Part shown: positions 26,409 to 35,151 of the stretch, one piece after another
Layout of the letters: every line of letters starts with the position of its first letter
Position numbering within the stretch: the first letter of the stretch is position 1
NCBI RefSeq assembly: GCF_020622065.1
Contig: NZ_JAHRYQ010000002.1
Coordinates: 431,905-495,904 of the forward strand
DNA: 64,000 bases
From: Geothrix sp.
GTDB lineage: Bacteria; Acidobacteriota; Holophagae; Holophagales; Holophagaceae
Reading direction: 5' to 3'
Translations under genes and position numbers: made by a program
The notes under the pieces: model-generated
The model's database searches: none
What the model was told of the DNA's origin: nothing
The model's input: the letters and a program-made list of their open reading frames with translations, nothing else

Positions 26409-27013
26409 ATGAAAAACCCACCTCCGCAACGGCATTCGAAAAGGATCTTCGCTTGGTGCTCCATCCGACCACTGCCCCGGATGACCTCCGAGTGAGCTTG
26501 TTGCGTGCCGCTAGGCGACAGGATTCGCCCTGGAGTTGGCGTGCAATTGGCCTCGCGGCAACACTGTTGATCCTTCTCGGAGGAGGTTCATGGGGCTGGC
26601 TGGTTCGCTGGCGAAGCCTAGAGGCTGAACGAATCAGTCGGGCTGCGATCCAGAGCTACATGGAAGTCCAGCGAGTGGATTTCAAGGTGGATCCCACTCT
26701 ACCCAACCCTGAAGAGCACTACAGCCAGTGGTCTTCCCGAGCGGTCGGTTTCGACAGCAGGCTTCCGGTGTGCTTGACAGGACAATCACTGAAGGGGGTA
26801 TGTGCCTGCACCATGGCCTCCTGCCGCGCGGCCTGCTACCGCCTAGAGGATGGGCGAGCCATCTATGTCTTCGAACGCCCCCTTGGAGGCCTGGAGGATG
26901 ATTCTGGAAAAGCTCGAACAATCTTTGCAGCCAACCACCGGGCTCTTGCCTGGAATGAAGGTGGCCATGGATATGTCCTCATAGAACCCCCAGGATGGAA
27001 CCCTGTGGGTTGA
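26405..27013 (+). CDS. putative membrane anti-sigma factor with Cys cluster
   Basis: This 202-aa protein has an N-terminal cytoplasmic helix (the usual sigma-binding part), one membrane helix (about residues 46-68, IGLAATLLILLGGGSWGWLV) and an exported domain. That domain carries PVCLTGQSLKGVCACTMASCRAACY, five cysteines within about 20 residues. It overlaps the sigma gene by four bases, which supports the pairing. The Cys cluster suggests metal or thiol sensing on the outer side, an inference from position in this region. Confidence 0.72.
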   Translation: MNEKPTSATAFEKDLRLVLHPTTAPDDLRVSLLRAARRQDSPWSWRAIGLAATLLILLGGGSWGWLVRWRSLEAERISRAAIQSYMEVQRVDFKVDPTLPNPEEHYSQWSSRAVGFDSRLPVCLTGQSLKGVCACTMASCRAACYRLEDGRAIYVFERPLGGLEDDSGKARTIFAANHRALAWNEGGHGYVLIEPPGWNPVG

Positions 27014-27033
27014 TCCATCCCCGAGGTAATCGG

Positions 27034-27339
27034 CTATTTCAAGGATTTCGCCGTGGGAATCCTGATGGTCTCGGCAGTGCGGTCATCCTCCGCAAGGACC
27101 ACCACAACGCGCAAGCCTAGTTTCACCTGATCGGCGCTCACCATCTCGCTGCCGCGCATGATCATGGTGCTCTTGGCGAGCGGAATGGTCTGCGCCTTTC
27201 CGTTCTTTAGGGTCAGTTGGATCTTGCTGCCATCCATGGCCTTCACGGTTCCCATGAGGGTCTTGTGGGTGTGGGCCTGGACAATGGCGGCGCTGCCAAG
27301 CAGGGCGGTGGTGCAGAGCAGGTGTGAGGATCTTGTCAT
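27034..27339 (-). CDS. small secreted DUF5666-like beta protein
   Basis: This 101-aa protein has a signal peptide (cleavage near VQAH) and a small beta domain (LMGTVKAMDGSKIQLTLKNGK, MVSADQVKLGLRVVVVLAEDD) like OB-fold-type DUF5666 domains. It overlaps the end of the cytochrome gene by four bases and so belongs to the same minus-strand transcript. The function is unknown. Confidence 0.62.
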   Translation of the reverse strand: MTRSSHLLCTTALLGSAAIVQAHTHKTLMGTVKAMDGSKIQLTLKNGKAQTIPLAKSTMIMRGSEMVSADQVKLGLRVVVVLAEDDRTAETIRIPTAKSLK

Positions 27340-28001
27340 CGGGGTTCCTTTCTGTGGGTGGACGGGGCGCTTTCCCCGGCCGAGGAGAGGGCGTCCGTCC
27401 CGTTGAGAAAATCGTCTTCGGCCTTGGTTTCGCGCTGCTTCATGGGCGAGGTTGGGTTCATGCTTCTCATGTGGTCGAGTTCATCGGCAGTGGTCCTGGG
27501 GAGGTGCCGGATGAAGTGGACGAGTTTCCAGGTCTGGTCATCCTCGGCGTGGGATGAGGCACCCCAGGCGGGCATGCCCGTCAGCCGCACACCGTTCTTG
27601 ATGATGGAGAACAGTTCCCCATCGCTCAGGTTCTGAGTGACCGAAGTCGTCATATCAGGGGCCTTGGGGAAGAGGTTTCGGCCAATCTCGGTGTTTCCCT
27701 TCCCATCGTTGCCGTGACACAGCGCGCAGTGATCCGCCCAGTGCATCCGGCCCCCCTCCAGGGCAGCCTCGTTGAAGGGCACGGGATTGACCAGGGCGCG
27801 GTCTGATCGGGGAATGGCCGCGTGCCGGAGAGATCGAGCCAGCAGGGCCTCGACGGCCGTCGGCTGGTCACGAGCACTGACACCGTGGACGATGATCCAG
27901 GCGATGAAGGACACAGCGGATATCACCAGCAACAATAAGAGGCCCAGGACCTCAGCGTGTCGACGCATGAAAGCGCGCCCTCGATTCATCACCAAGTCCA
28001 T
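27336..28001 (-). CDS. membrane-anchored c-type cytochrome
   Basis: This 221-aa protein has an N-terminal membrane helix (LGLLLLLVISAVSFIAWIIV) and one cytochrome c domain with heme-binding CALCHG and distal Met in TGMPAWG. A charged tail follows. GAGGAG eight bases before the ATG at 28001 fixes the start; a longer frame from 28100 would add unrelated residues. It is a monoheme electron carrier or the subunit of an oxidase or reductase. The neighbours do not decide which. Confidence 0.83.
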   Translation of the reverse strand: MDLVMNRGRAFMRRHAEVLGLLLLLVISAVSFIAWIIVHGVSARDQPTAVEALLARSLRHAAIPRSDRALVNPVPFNEAALEGGRMHWADHCALCHGNDGKGNTEIGRNLFPKAPDMTTSVTQNLSDGELFSIIKNGVRLTGMPAWGASSHAEDDQTWKLVHFIRHLPRTTADELDHMRSMNPTSPMKQRETKAEDDFLNGTDALSSAGESAPSTHRKEPR

Positions 28002-28124
28002 GAACGAACTCCTCGATTGAGAGGGTAGGCTCCGCCAGAGCTCTGACGGAATGTCAGTATCGTCCAGTAGGATTAGGGGAAGATTAAAGTTCAGCCCCAA
28101 TGGGAAGCCATTCGTCCAGGGGGT

Positions 28125-29393
28125 TCAGAAGGGGCGTGCAATGCGTTTGAGGGCCTTCTGGTCGTTTCCAAAGCGGCACAGGGCCTCACAATGCGCTTCG
28201 AGATCGGTGAAGGTGATCAAGGACGGCCGATTGGCCAACTGGCGGAAGGCCGGACGAAGGAGTTGCGCCCGCACTTCGCCCTCCCGCTCATCTGGCGCGA
28301 TGAGGAACAGATCAGGGTCGAGCCCGGAGAGTGACAGGCTCAAATCCTGTAACCGGAGAATGCCCGAATAGATGGAGGTGCTTTTCTCCACCTCGAAGGC
28401 GCAGGCCACGCTGTTTCCCTGGAGCCAGAGAACATCGATCAGCTCGACGGTGTTGGTCACCTCAGCCCCCAGGTCCAAAGGCGGGAGGACCGCCAAGGCC
28501 GTTTCCCCGAGCCTTCCGCCGCCATGGCAATTCGGCGCGGATCGGTCATTGCGCGCAATCCAAACCTGGTAGCCGAGGGCTTGGCCGACCTTCAACAGGT
28601 GGGCCTGCATCCGAGCGTGCAGTGAAGACTCCTTGGCGTCATCCAAGACCTCCTGATGGCGTTTATCCAGGGTTTTTCGAATCTTCTTCTCTTCAAAAGC
28701 CAGGGCAGTTTCGACATTGGAATCCATGGCGATCTTGCCGATACCGACATCGAAGAGAAAACCTGAGACGGCACCGAGATCCCGGGAGAACCGGGTGGCG
28801 AATCGATCATTGAGGGCCTGGATGCCCTTCCGCATGACCAGGTAGTCTCGCCAGGATCCGAGCTTCAAGGCGCTTCCCGTGAGGGCGTTGAACCCGCCCA
28901 GAATGGCCGTGTTAAAGGGGGGCATCAGGGTGGGGTGGAGGAAGTAGAGGATGTTCGCGGAGGCCGGTCCCATCCCCTTGATCTTCAGCCCATCCAGTCG
29001 ATGGATCGCATCGAGGATCTGGTCTTCCCGGGCGGCCTTGAAGGCCTCCTCCAGGAACCGGGCGAATCCGAGTTGGTTCTCCCGGTGCTCGTAGATGTCG
29101 GGAATCCGAAGTTTCGGCTTCCAATAGAAGGCATGAGCCGCCCCCTGGAAGACCTGCTTCTGCTCGGTCACGGCGGCCATCAGGAACTCGAGGCTGGACC
29201 CGCGGTAGTCGCGGGGAAAAGTGCCCTTGACCATGTCCTGGATGACCGTTTGCACACCGCGGCGGATGTTCCGGAAGGCCTTCAATCGATCTTCGCCGAG
29301 GAACCACGTGTGATAGACGGATTCGGGATCTGCGAAATACCTGTCCACAGCCGCGTCGAGAACGCCGACTGCCTCAGTGGGGGCGGATTCCAT
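28125..29393 (-). CDS. HhH-containing protein with nuclease-like C-terminus
   Basis: This 422-aa protein has an all-helical N-terminal half. A helix-hairpin-helix-like segment ([19 protein letters not shown], about 136-153) resembles those of HhH DNA glycosylases. The C-terminal part has a possible PD-(D/E)XK core (ELIDVLW with D320, then [14 protein letters not shown] with E334/E336 and K337, then [10 protein letters not shown]). Together they suggest a DNA-lesion or restriction-type nuclease. No methyltransferase is adjacent. It is a lone gene between the cytochrome and the histidine kinase. Confidence 0.6.
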   Translation of the reverse strand: MESAPTEAVGVLDAAVDRYFADPESVYHTWFLGEDRLKAFRNIRRGVQTVIQDMVKGTFPRDYRGSSLEFLMAAVTEQKQVFQGAAHAFYWKPKLRIPDIYEHRENQLGFARFLEEAFKAAREDQILDAIHRLDGLKIKGMGPASANILYFLHPTLMPPFNTAILGGFNALTGSALKLGSWRDYLVMRKGIQALNDRFATRFSRDLGAVSGFLFDVGIGKIAMDSNVETALAFEEKKIRKTLDKRHQEVLDDAKESSLHARMQAHLLKVGQALGYQVWIARNDRSAPNCHGGGRLGETALAVLPPLDLGAEVTNTVELIDVLWLQGNSVACAFEVEKSTSIYSGILRLQDLSLSLSGLDPDLFLIAPDEREGEVRAQLLRPAFRQLANRPSLITFTDLEAHCEALCRFGNDQKALKRIARPF

Positions 29394-29452
29394 GTTGGAC
29401 CTCGATGGACAAGCGGATGTTGCCTTGGTGGGAATGGAAAATCATACGGCCT

Positions 29453-30856
29453 TCATGCCGAGTGGGGGTGGAATCGAACCGTGAACCTGGCTCCGCCTTT
29501 CGCTCGGTTTGACGCGCGGATTTCCGCGCCATGGACGCTCGATACCCATGCGGCAATCGCCAGGCCCAGTCCCGTACCAGGAGCAGTGGCTTGGGATCGG
29601 GCAGGGTCGGATCGATAGAAACGATCGAAGATCTTCTCAAGGTCTTCTGGGGGAATCCCTGGGCCGGAATCCTCGATGATCAGATAGATGGATCCGTCGG
29701 CTTGATGGGTCTGGGCGATCACCTCACCGGGAGCGGGTGTGAACTTCAAAGCGTTCCCGATCAGGTTGCCGATCATCAGGTGGAGCCACCGTTCATTCCC
29801 CAGGATGATCGCCGCCTCTGAATAGCGGAGGCTCAAGTGAAGGCCTGAGGATTCGGCCTGCTCCAGGAAAGCATCCACCTGGGCTTCCAGAATCTGGTCC
29901 AGCCTGACCGGCTCCAGATGAACGACCAACCTTCCGGAGTCCGCACGAGCCAGCAGGAGGAGGTCTTCAACAGTGCTGCTCAGGCGATCGACCTCCGCTC
30001 CGATGGTTTTGAGCGTTGCCTCGTGTTCCTCTGGTGTGTGGTGCCGCTTGAGGGTGATATCGATGGCGTTTCTGACGGTCGCCAACGGGCTTCTGAGTTC
30101 ATGGGAAGCATCCGCCGTGAATCGCTTCATGGACTCGAAAGATGAGTCCAGGCGGCTGAACATCCGGTTGAGGGTTTCTACCAAGCGTCCGATCTCCGAG
30201 TCCTTGCCTGGATGAGTCAGACGTCGATGGAGGCTGCTGGCCTCGATTTCTTGGGCCATGATTGTGATCCGCTCCATGGGGGCGAGGGCCTTTCCGGCAA
30301 GCCAATACCCTCCCAGGCTGGAGACGAGCACGCCGAGGGGCGCCAGGATCAGCAGGCCCAGACGCAAGGCTTCCAGCGTCTCCCTGATGTCGCCCATGTC
30401 TTCTACGACGCGAATGATACCCTTCCTCCCCGATCGGACCTGATAAGGAAGGGAGAGGACACGCCAGAAGGCGCCATCCTTTTCCAAGGCTTCGAACTGA
30501 GCAGTGGAGGGGTTTTTGAGCGGGAGGGTGGTCAGGACCGGCTCGAGTGGGCTGCCGCTCAGTTCGGGTGAATCGAAAAAGACCCGCCGCTCCCCCTGGG
30601 TCTCATGGATGAGGGCCAGCTTTCCGATTTTCCCGAGTTGCTCGACCTGGCGATCAGTCAGGATGTGGCAGTCTTCGGTCTCATCAATGATTTTCAGGAT
30701 GGCGTAGGCGCTGGCACGAAGCGGCTCATCATGGTGGTGCAGCAGGTGGTGGTGGACCACCGCATAGAGCATGGCCCCGAACACGGTCAGAACCGCCAAC
30801 AAGGTGAGGCTGTACCAGGCCGTCAGTCGAAAGCGAAGGGTGCCAGTCGTCTTCAT
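29453..30856 (-). CDS. OmpR-partner sensor histidine kinase
   Basis: This 467-aa kinase has membrane helix 1 (about 12-35), a periplasmic sensor, helix 2 (about 165-185) and a HAMP linker. The HisKA phosphoacceptor is in DASHELRSPLA (H252). The HATPase boxes are NLIGNALKFTP, DSGPGIPPEDL and GTGLGLAI. The CusS/QseC-like layout and setting suggest a metal-responsive kinase. A HHHLLHHHDEP cluster sits just outside the first helix and could bind metal. Its start overlaps the end of the regulator gene by four bases. Confidence 0.9.
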   Translation of the reverse strand: MKTTGTLRFRLTAWYSLTLLAVLTVFGAMLYAVVHHHLLHHHDEPLRASAYAILKIIDETEDCHILTDRQVEQLGKIGKLALIHETQGERRVFFDSPELSGSPLEPVLTTLPLKNPSTAQFEALEKDGAFWRVLSLPYQVRSGRKGIIRVVEDMGDIRETLEALRLGLLILAPLGVLVSSLGGYWLAGKALAPMERITIMAQEIEASSLHRRLTHPGKDSEIGRLVETLNRMFSRLDSSFESMKRFTADASHELRSPLATVRNAIDITLKRHHTPEEHEATLKTIGAEVDRLSSTVEDLLLLARADSGRLVVHLEPVRLDQILEAQVDAFLEQAESSGLHLSLRYSEAAIILGNERWLHLMIGNLIGNALKFTPAPGEVIAQTHQADGSIYLIIEDSGPGIPPEDLEKIFDRFYRSDPARSQATAPGTGLGLAIAAWVSSVHGAEIRASNRAKGGARFTVRFHPHSA

Positions 30857-31536
30857 GAGCTGGGCTCCCGGAGCACATACCCCGCCCCACGGACGGTATG
30901 AATGAGCTTGATTGGGTTTCCGTGGTCAACCTTCTTGCGCAGATAGTTGATGTAGACATCTACCAAATTCGAACCGCCGTCATAGTCGTAATCAGAAGCC
31001 CATACGTGGTCCAGGATCATGGATCGTGTCAGAACCAGCCCCTTTCTCCGGACCAGGAATTCGAGCAGGGCGAATTCGCGAGAGGAAAGGTCGATGAGCT
31101 TCCCCCCGCGACGGACTTCCCGGCTTCCGAGTTGGATTTCCAAATCCGCAATCAGAAGCCGGTTCTGGGGTTCTACTGCTGGTCGGCGACTGATCGCTCT
31201 TAGCCGAGCCATCAGTTCTTTGAAGGCGAAAGGCTTCGGAAGGTAGTCATCCGCGCCCAGGTCCAAGCCCCGGACCCGGTCATCCAGTCCGCTTCTGGCG
31301 GTGAGGATGAGGACGGGAACCTTGGATCCCTTGGCTCGAATTCTTCGTAGGACATCGAACCCATTCAGGCCCGGAAGCATGACATCGAGAACCACGGCAT
31401 CGTAATGGGCCGACATGATCATTTCTTCGCCACGAAGGCCGTTGGCGGCGTGTTCGACAGCAAAGCCCTCCTCCCGAAGCCCGCGGCGGAGCACTTCCGC
31501 CAGCCTTGATTCATCTTCCACGATGAGGATCTTCAA
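30853..31536 (-). CDS. OmpR/PhoB-family response regulator
   Basis: This 227-aa regulator has a receiver domain with phosphoacceptor D51 (VVLDVMLPG) and acidic pocket EDE, plus a C-terminal winged helix (LSSREFALLEFLVRRKGLV; GGSNLVDVYINYLRKK). The start is taken as TTG at 31536, nine bases after GGAGG. That gives the canonical KILIVEDE N-terminus, whereas an ATG 13 codons earlier adds residues and lacks a site. It pairs with the kinase that overlaps its stop. Confidence 0.9.
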   Translation of the reverse strand: MKILIVEDESRLAEVLRRGLREEGFAVEHAANGLRGEEMIMSAHYDAVVLDVMLPGLNGFDVLRRIRAKGSKVPVLILTARSGLDDRVRGLDLGADDYLPKPFAFKELMARLRAISRRPAVEPQNRLLIADLEIQLGSREVRRGGKLIDLSSREFALLEFLVRRKGLVLTRSMILDHVWASDYDYDGGSNLVDVYINYLRKKVDHGNPIKLIHTVRGAGYVLREPSS

Positions 31537-31821
31537 CAGGGTACCTCCATTGATTTTTCCCAGCTTCCTGCCCAATTGAAGGCACTACATCTGAGGCGAT
31601 GACCTGGGTTCGGATAGATTCTGCGGGAATTGGGAACCATTTCCGGAGGGCTTTAGGGTGAGAGGACGACAGTCTTCGCCAGGGATACATGAATGTACCG
31701 CACGCACAGGAAATCGAGAGCACACGCCTCTCGAAACAGTTCTGGAAGCACCTCGGTTCGATTTTGAATCAGGGGGATTTTCATATAATTGTAATTCTCA
31801 TTACCTGATCTGTATTCTAGC
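31537..31821. other. intergenic stretch before the response regulator
   Basis: There is no gene. It contains the likely promoter of the two-component operon (minus strand) and a short AT-rich patch at 31778-31805. Confidence 0.4.
31784..31803. promoter_or_regulatory. weak Fur-box-like AT-rich palindrome
   Basis: The minus strand reads TAATGAGAATTACAATTATA, resembling the Fur consensus in its left half (AATGAGAAT) more than in its right half. No start codon follows within a normal distance on either strand, so it may be a relic. Confidence 0.2.
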
Positions 31822-32115
31822 TCAGCGCCTCCCCGGCAGTTTCCATCTTAGAGGTCGGTAGATCTCAACCTCGACATCAGGTTTCATCTGCCCGACCCTC
31901 TTTTTGTGCTCCCAGGCATCGCCTTCCTCTGGGGTTTCGAAACGAGGCCCCAAGGTGGGTAGGACTGGCGGCACCTCTGGAACATCCAGCATCTCGGGAG
32001 TGAGGATGTGGGGCTTCACCTCGACATCTGGGTCGGGCACGGATGGTTTGGAAACGACACTAGACCTCCCCGGACCCGGAAGAGAAATCCCCAACTTCCG
32101 CCCAAGCCAGGCCAC
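31822..32115 (-). pseudogene. C-terminal coding remnant of unknown gene
   Basis: The frame ending at 31822 reads as plausible protein over its last 90 or so residues. It is Pro/Val-rich (DVPEVPPVLPTLGP), then RFETPEEGDAWEHKKRVG, with a basic end. It has no start of its own because the frame upstream runs through the broken recombinase. It looks like a gene end fused to recombinase DNA by a deletion. There is no family match. Confidence 0.28.
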
Positions 32116-32117
32116 TG

Positions 32118-32752
32118 CTAGATTCGGCGGACCACAGCGCGCTCTTCGGCAGGTCCAGGCACCAGCACCACTCGGTCGGTTTGGAGACTTTTCTGCTCTC
32201 CTGGTTGTAGCTCGGTCTTGGGTTTTCCGGCCTGGTCGATGAGCAACCGCCGCAGCCCATAGCAGCCCCACCCTGCCGGAAGCCGAGCTCAATGAGTCGG
32301 CACTGGCCCTTGAAGACCTTCGCTGACAGTTCCCGGCTGTACTCCCCCGCCATGGCCCGCTTGACGCCCTTCACGATCGTGGAGACCGGGCTGCCGTCGT
32401 TCTCAAACTGCTCGGCACAATACTGAACGGTGATTCCAGCTCGCTTGCAGATGTATTCGTAATAAGCGCTTTCATCGGCGTCCTGGAACCGCCCCCAGCG
32501 GCTCACGTCATACACGAGAATCATGGCGAAATCGGCCTGCCCGGTTTGGACCACCTGAATCAGTTCCTTCAATCCATCCCGGCCATCGATCCGAAGGCCA
32601 CTTTTTTTCGCATCACTGAAGGTTCGGACAATCTGAAGGCCCCGCCTGCTGGCGTACTCCCGGAGCACATCTGACTGGTTTTCCGTTGAGTATTGCTGAT
32701 GTTCCGTGGACATCCGGACGTATTGGGCTGCGCAGATAAAGTCGTCGCTCAT
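32118..32752 (-). pseudogene. serine site-specific recombinase, frameshifted and truncated
   Basis: The N-terminal resolvase domain is well preserved: CAAQYVRMSTEHQQYSTENQ with the catalytic Ser, LVYDVSRWGR, and VKGVKRAMAGEYSRELSAK. After GFRQGG the family sequence continues in another frame (YGLRRLLIDQAGKPK, VVLVPGPAEERAVVRRI). This fits loss of one base near 32263. That frame stops at TAG 32118-32120, and homology ends, so the recombinase and zinc-beta-ribbon regions are gone. It is a relic of a large serine recombinase element. Confidence 0.82.
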
Positions 32753-32845
32753 GCTGCGCCTTGCCTCCCGTGGCGATGGCTTCGGCTCCACAAAACTGCC
32801 GTTGCCCAGGCAGACGACCCTATCCGTCTCCCTGGTGGCGCACCA

Positions 32846-32923
32846 TGACCTGAGAGGTCAAGTTCGCTGCAAAACCATGACCTGGTAGGTTAAGTCCACA
32901 GGGGAATCTGACCTCGCGAGTCA
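32846..32923 (+). promoter_or_regulatory. three evenly spaced TGACCT-N3-AGGTCA operators
   Basis: There are three sites: 32846-32860 (TGACCTGAGAGGTCA, a perfect 6-3-6 palindrome), 32878-32892 (TGACCTGGTAGGTTA) and 32909-32923 (TGACCTCGCGAGTCA). Their starts are 32 and 31 bases apart, three helical turns, so bound dimers would line up on one face. The last site ends 29 bases before the Xre gene, the likely binder. Confidence 0.66.
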
Positions 32924-32952
32924 GCGCGGCCGCCTCGACTGGGGCTCCTCGC

Positions 32953-33300
32953 ATGCAAACCTTTGCAGAAAAACTTGGCCGACGAATCGCCAAACAACGT
33001 CGGGCCGTCGGGCTGACTCAGGCAGACCTGGCCGAAAAGGTCGGTGTCCAGCCGGAAACCATCAGTCGCGTCGAAACAGGAAGAAGGGTGATCTCGCTTA
33101 GACTGGTCATCCTTCTATCAGAATCCCTCGATATTGAGTTGCATGAACTCTTCCGGCTGCCGAAAACGGACAGCCTTAAAGATCGGGCGGTCGAAAAGCT
33201 CTTGTGGTTCGTCTCGCGCTTGTCGCCAGCCGAAATCGAGCTCGTTATGGATGTTGGCTCGGCATTACTTGGGCATGCTCGACGTGCCCAATTGGGGTAG
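32953..33300 (+). CDS. Xre-family transcriptional regulator
   Basis: This 115-aa protein has an N-terminal HTH (LGRRIAKQRRAVGLTQADLAEKVGVQPETISRVETGRR) and a helical tail (about 75-115) likely for dimerisation. It is the probable ligand of the three palindromes upstream and so autoregulated. It is convergent with the Fic gene, whose stop lies 23 bases away, so the pair may be a regulatory module. Confidence 0.82.
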   Translation: MQTFAEKLGRRIAKQRRAVGLTQADLAEKVGVQPETISRVETGRRVISLRLVILLSESLDIELHELFRLPKTDSLKDRAVEKLLWFVSRLSPAEIELVMDVGSALLGHARRAQLG

Positions 33301-33322
33301 ACGAGATCCAGCGAAGACCTAG

Positions 33323-34594
33323 TTACTTTGAGGGAATGAGGGAATCCCAGGGGATGATGTAGCTCGTGCTGCGGCCAGCACCCACCACGATAAGACATCC
33401 ACTGCTTGCGAGATCTGCGAGGTCGCGGGAGGCGGTGATGGGGCTGCAGCTTGTCAGCGCTGCGAATTTCCGGGTAGTCATACCACCCTCAAAGCCGCCG
33501 GGCCCGGCATCCAGGAGTCGGTTGAGGGCCTTCCGCTGGCGCTCGTTGATCTGCTTGTCGTTGTAACGGGCCCAGAAGGTTCCCTTGGCGAGTGAGCGCT
33601 GGATGATCTGCTCGGGCTGCGTGCAGGCCTCCGCTACCTGGGTGAGGAACCATTGCAGCCATGGAGTAATGTCCAGCCCCTGGCGGAACGCCTGGGCGGA
33701 TTCCAAGGCCGCGTAGTAGTCCGGACGAACTTGGAGAATCCGGCTAGACATGCGGACGATTGGATCGCTGTCGTGAGCTTGTGAGAGGGCCAGGTCTGTG
33801 AGTGCCCTCGTGATGCGGCCGTTGCCATCGTCAAAGGGATGGATGGTGACGAACCAGAGGTGAGCCACGCCAGCACGCACCAATCCATCCGTGGATGAAC
33901 TCGAGTTGAACCACTCTAGGAAGCGGTCAAGCTCCGGTTCCAGTTGAGCACGGGGCACCGCCATGAAATGGACAATGGACTCCTCCTCCGACACGCGGGT
34001 CTCTACATGGACCAGTCCCGGGCGGAGCATCCCGATGGCAATGTCAGGGCGACTCTTAGGGAAGAGCGCTCGATGCCAGCGGCAGAGACGATCCAGTGAG
34101 AGCGGGGTGCTTGGGTTCTGCATGGCATCCGAAAGGACTGCACCCACCCCTTCCGCCTTGCGATCGAATGGAGCGTTGCTGTCCACCGGAAGCCCGAGGT
34201 GGCGGGCGACGGAGGCAGCCATGGAGGCAGGATTGATGTGCTCTCCTTCGATGGCGCTGGTGCTCACCCCCTCCTGGGTGAGGACTTCAGCCAGCACTTC
34301 CTGAAAGGCTTTGGGGGAGAGAACACGGCCTGCCATCTGGAGGCGCCCCAGGGCCTGGTGTGCTGTTCCAAGCGGCCCCACCAGCTGATCCCACTGCCAG
34401 GTAAAAGCAGGCCAGTCTGCGTGCTGCCAAATCCAGCGATCCTGAATCTGTTCCTTGGGGATAAGAATGCCGGAGGCGCGACAGAGGACCTTCGGCGATG
34501 GGGAATCCAAGAGATTTTGGTCCAGGCCCTCCCCTGAGTGGTGGACAGCTACGGGCTTTGAAGGTGAAAGGCGCGTGCGCTTCACGGTAATCAC
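33323..34594 (-). CDS. Fic-domain protein (AMPylase-type) with C-terminal wHTH
   Basis: This 423-aa protein has an N-terminal DUF4172-like region carrying an inhibitory motif TSAIEG (T112, E116, G117), so autoinhibited. The Fic motif HPFDDGNGRITR (H252-R263) has every catalytic residue. A C-terminal winged helix (MTTRKFAALTSCSPITASRDLADL) may bind DNA. It would transfer AMP or another nucleotide to a protein. The start is GTG 34594 (minus strand); GTG 34585 is an alternative. Two large palindromes just upstream suggest self-control. Confidence 0.88.
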   Translation of the reverse strand: MITVKRTRLSPSKPVAVHHSGEGLDQNLLDSPSPKVLCRASGILIPKEQIQDRWIWQHADWPAFTWQWDQLVGPLGTAHQALGRLQMAGRVLSPKAFQEVLAEVLTQEGVSTSAIEGEHINPASMAASVARHLGLPVDSNAPFDRKAEGVGAVLSDAMQNPSTPLSLDRLCRWHRALFPKSRPDIAIGMLRPGLVHVETRVSEEESIVHFMAVPRAQLEPELDRFLEWFNSSSSTDGLVRAGVAHLWFVTIHPFDDGNGRITRALTDLALSQAHDSDPIVRMSSRILQVRPDYYAALESAQAFRQGLDITPWLQWFLTQVAEACTQPEQIIQRSLAKGTFWARYNDKQINERQRKALNRLLDAGPGGFEGGMTTRKFAALTSCSPITASRDLADLASSGCLIVVGAGRSTSYIIPWDSLIPSK

Positions 34595-34599
34595 ATCTC

Positions 34600-34636
34600 C
34601 ACATGATGTGATTTTGGGTTCTAATCACATCATGTG
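34600..34636. promoter_or_regulatory. 14-base perfect palindrome at the fic start
   Basis: The arms CACATGATGTGATT (34600-34613) and AATCACATCATGTG (34623-34636) are perfectly complementary around a 9-base centre. They lie 6-42 bases upstream of the Fic start, over the ribosome-binding region. This is a strong candidate operator or RNA hairpin. Confidence 0.7.
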
Positions 34637-34695
34637 CAAGGGGGCGAGGCCTGAATGACCAGGTGACGCAAGCAGTAGGGCATCCCTAATAGCGT

Positions 34696-34738
34696 CCCCA
34701 GATGATGCGATTAGGCGTTGTAATCGCATCATCTGGGG
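34696..34738. promoter_or_regulatory. 18-base perfect palindrome upstream of fic
   Basis: The arms at 34696-34713 and 34721-34738 (CCCCAGATGATGCGATTA and its complement) are perfect over 18 bases with a 7-base centre. The shared core GATGXGATTA with the palindrome at 34600 suggests one protein binds both. Confidence 0.7.
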
Positions 34739-34959
34739 TAACCCTATGCCGGGGTGACCAGCTCCAATTAACCGCATTCGAAATCAGCAATAAATAATAC
34801 TACAATTAGGCACTTATCCGTTCTCTCCAGGAGGATCCCTAGGCATAGAGGAGGGGTGATCGCAGCAGGTAGCGCCTGATTGATTTTCGGCTTCAATGGA
34901 AGCCCTTTCGGGTAGGGGGGAGAACCGGAGCTGCGTAGGAGCACCTGCCCCACGCTCAG

Positions 34960-35125
34960 CCGCCCGGCGGGGCTATGCCCCCTGCCGGACGAGCGCAGCG
35001 GGGAGCGACCGGAGGCGAGTTGGGACCCGACTTGAGGCATCAAGTTGGGCGAGCCGAAGGGAGCGGGGCAGGAGCGGACGAAGCGGCGTAGGCTCGGACC
35101 CACGGACCGGAAGGTCGTTGTTCGA
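34960..35125. other. GC-rich repeat region, possible second oriT-like site
   Basis: A GGGGC-TAT-GCCCC hairpin (34969-34981) is followed by CTGCCGGACGAGCGCAGCG. Downstream come GGCGAG, ACCCGA and a CTTGA-GGCA-TCAAG hairpin. The order matches the oriT-like stretch at 39016-39110. No gene occupies it. It may be a duplicated transfer origin or a replication-related site. Confidence 0.32.
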
Positions 35126-35151
35126 CAGCCTGAGGTAATGAATTGCCTCAG

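Noticed and set aside
34600-34738. A CRISPR-like repeat array from the two palindromes
   Set aside because: There are only two palindromes with different arm lengths, no regular spacers and no cas genes.
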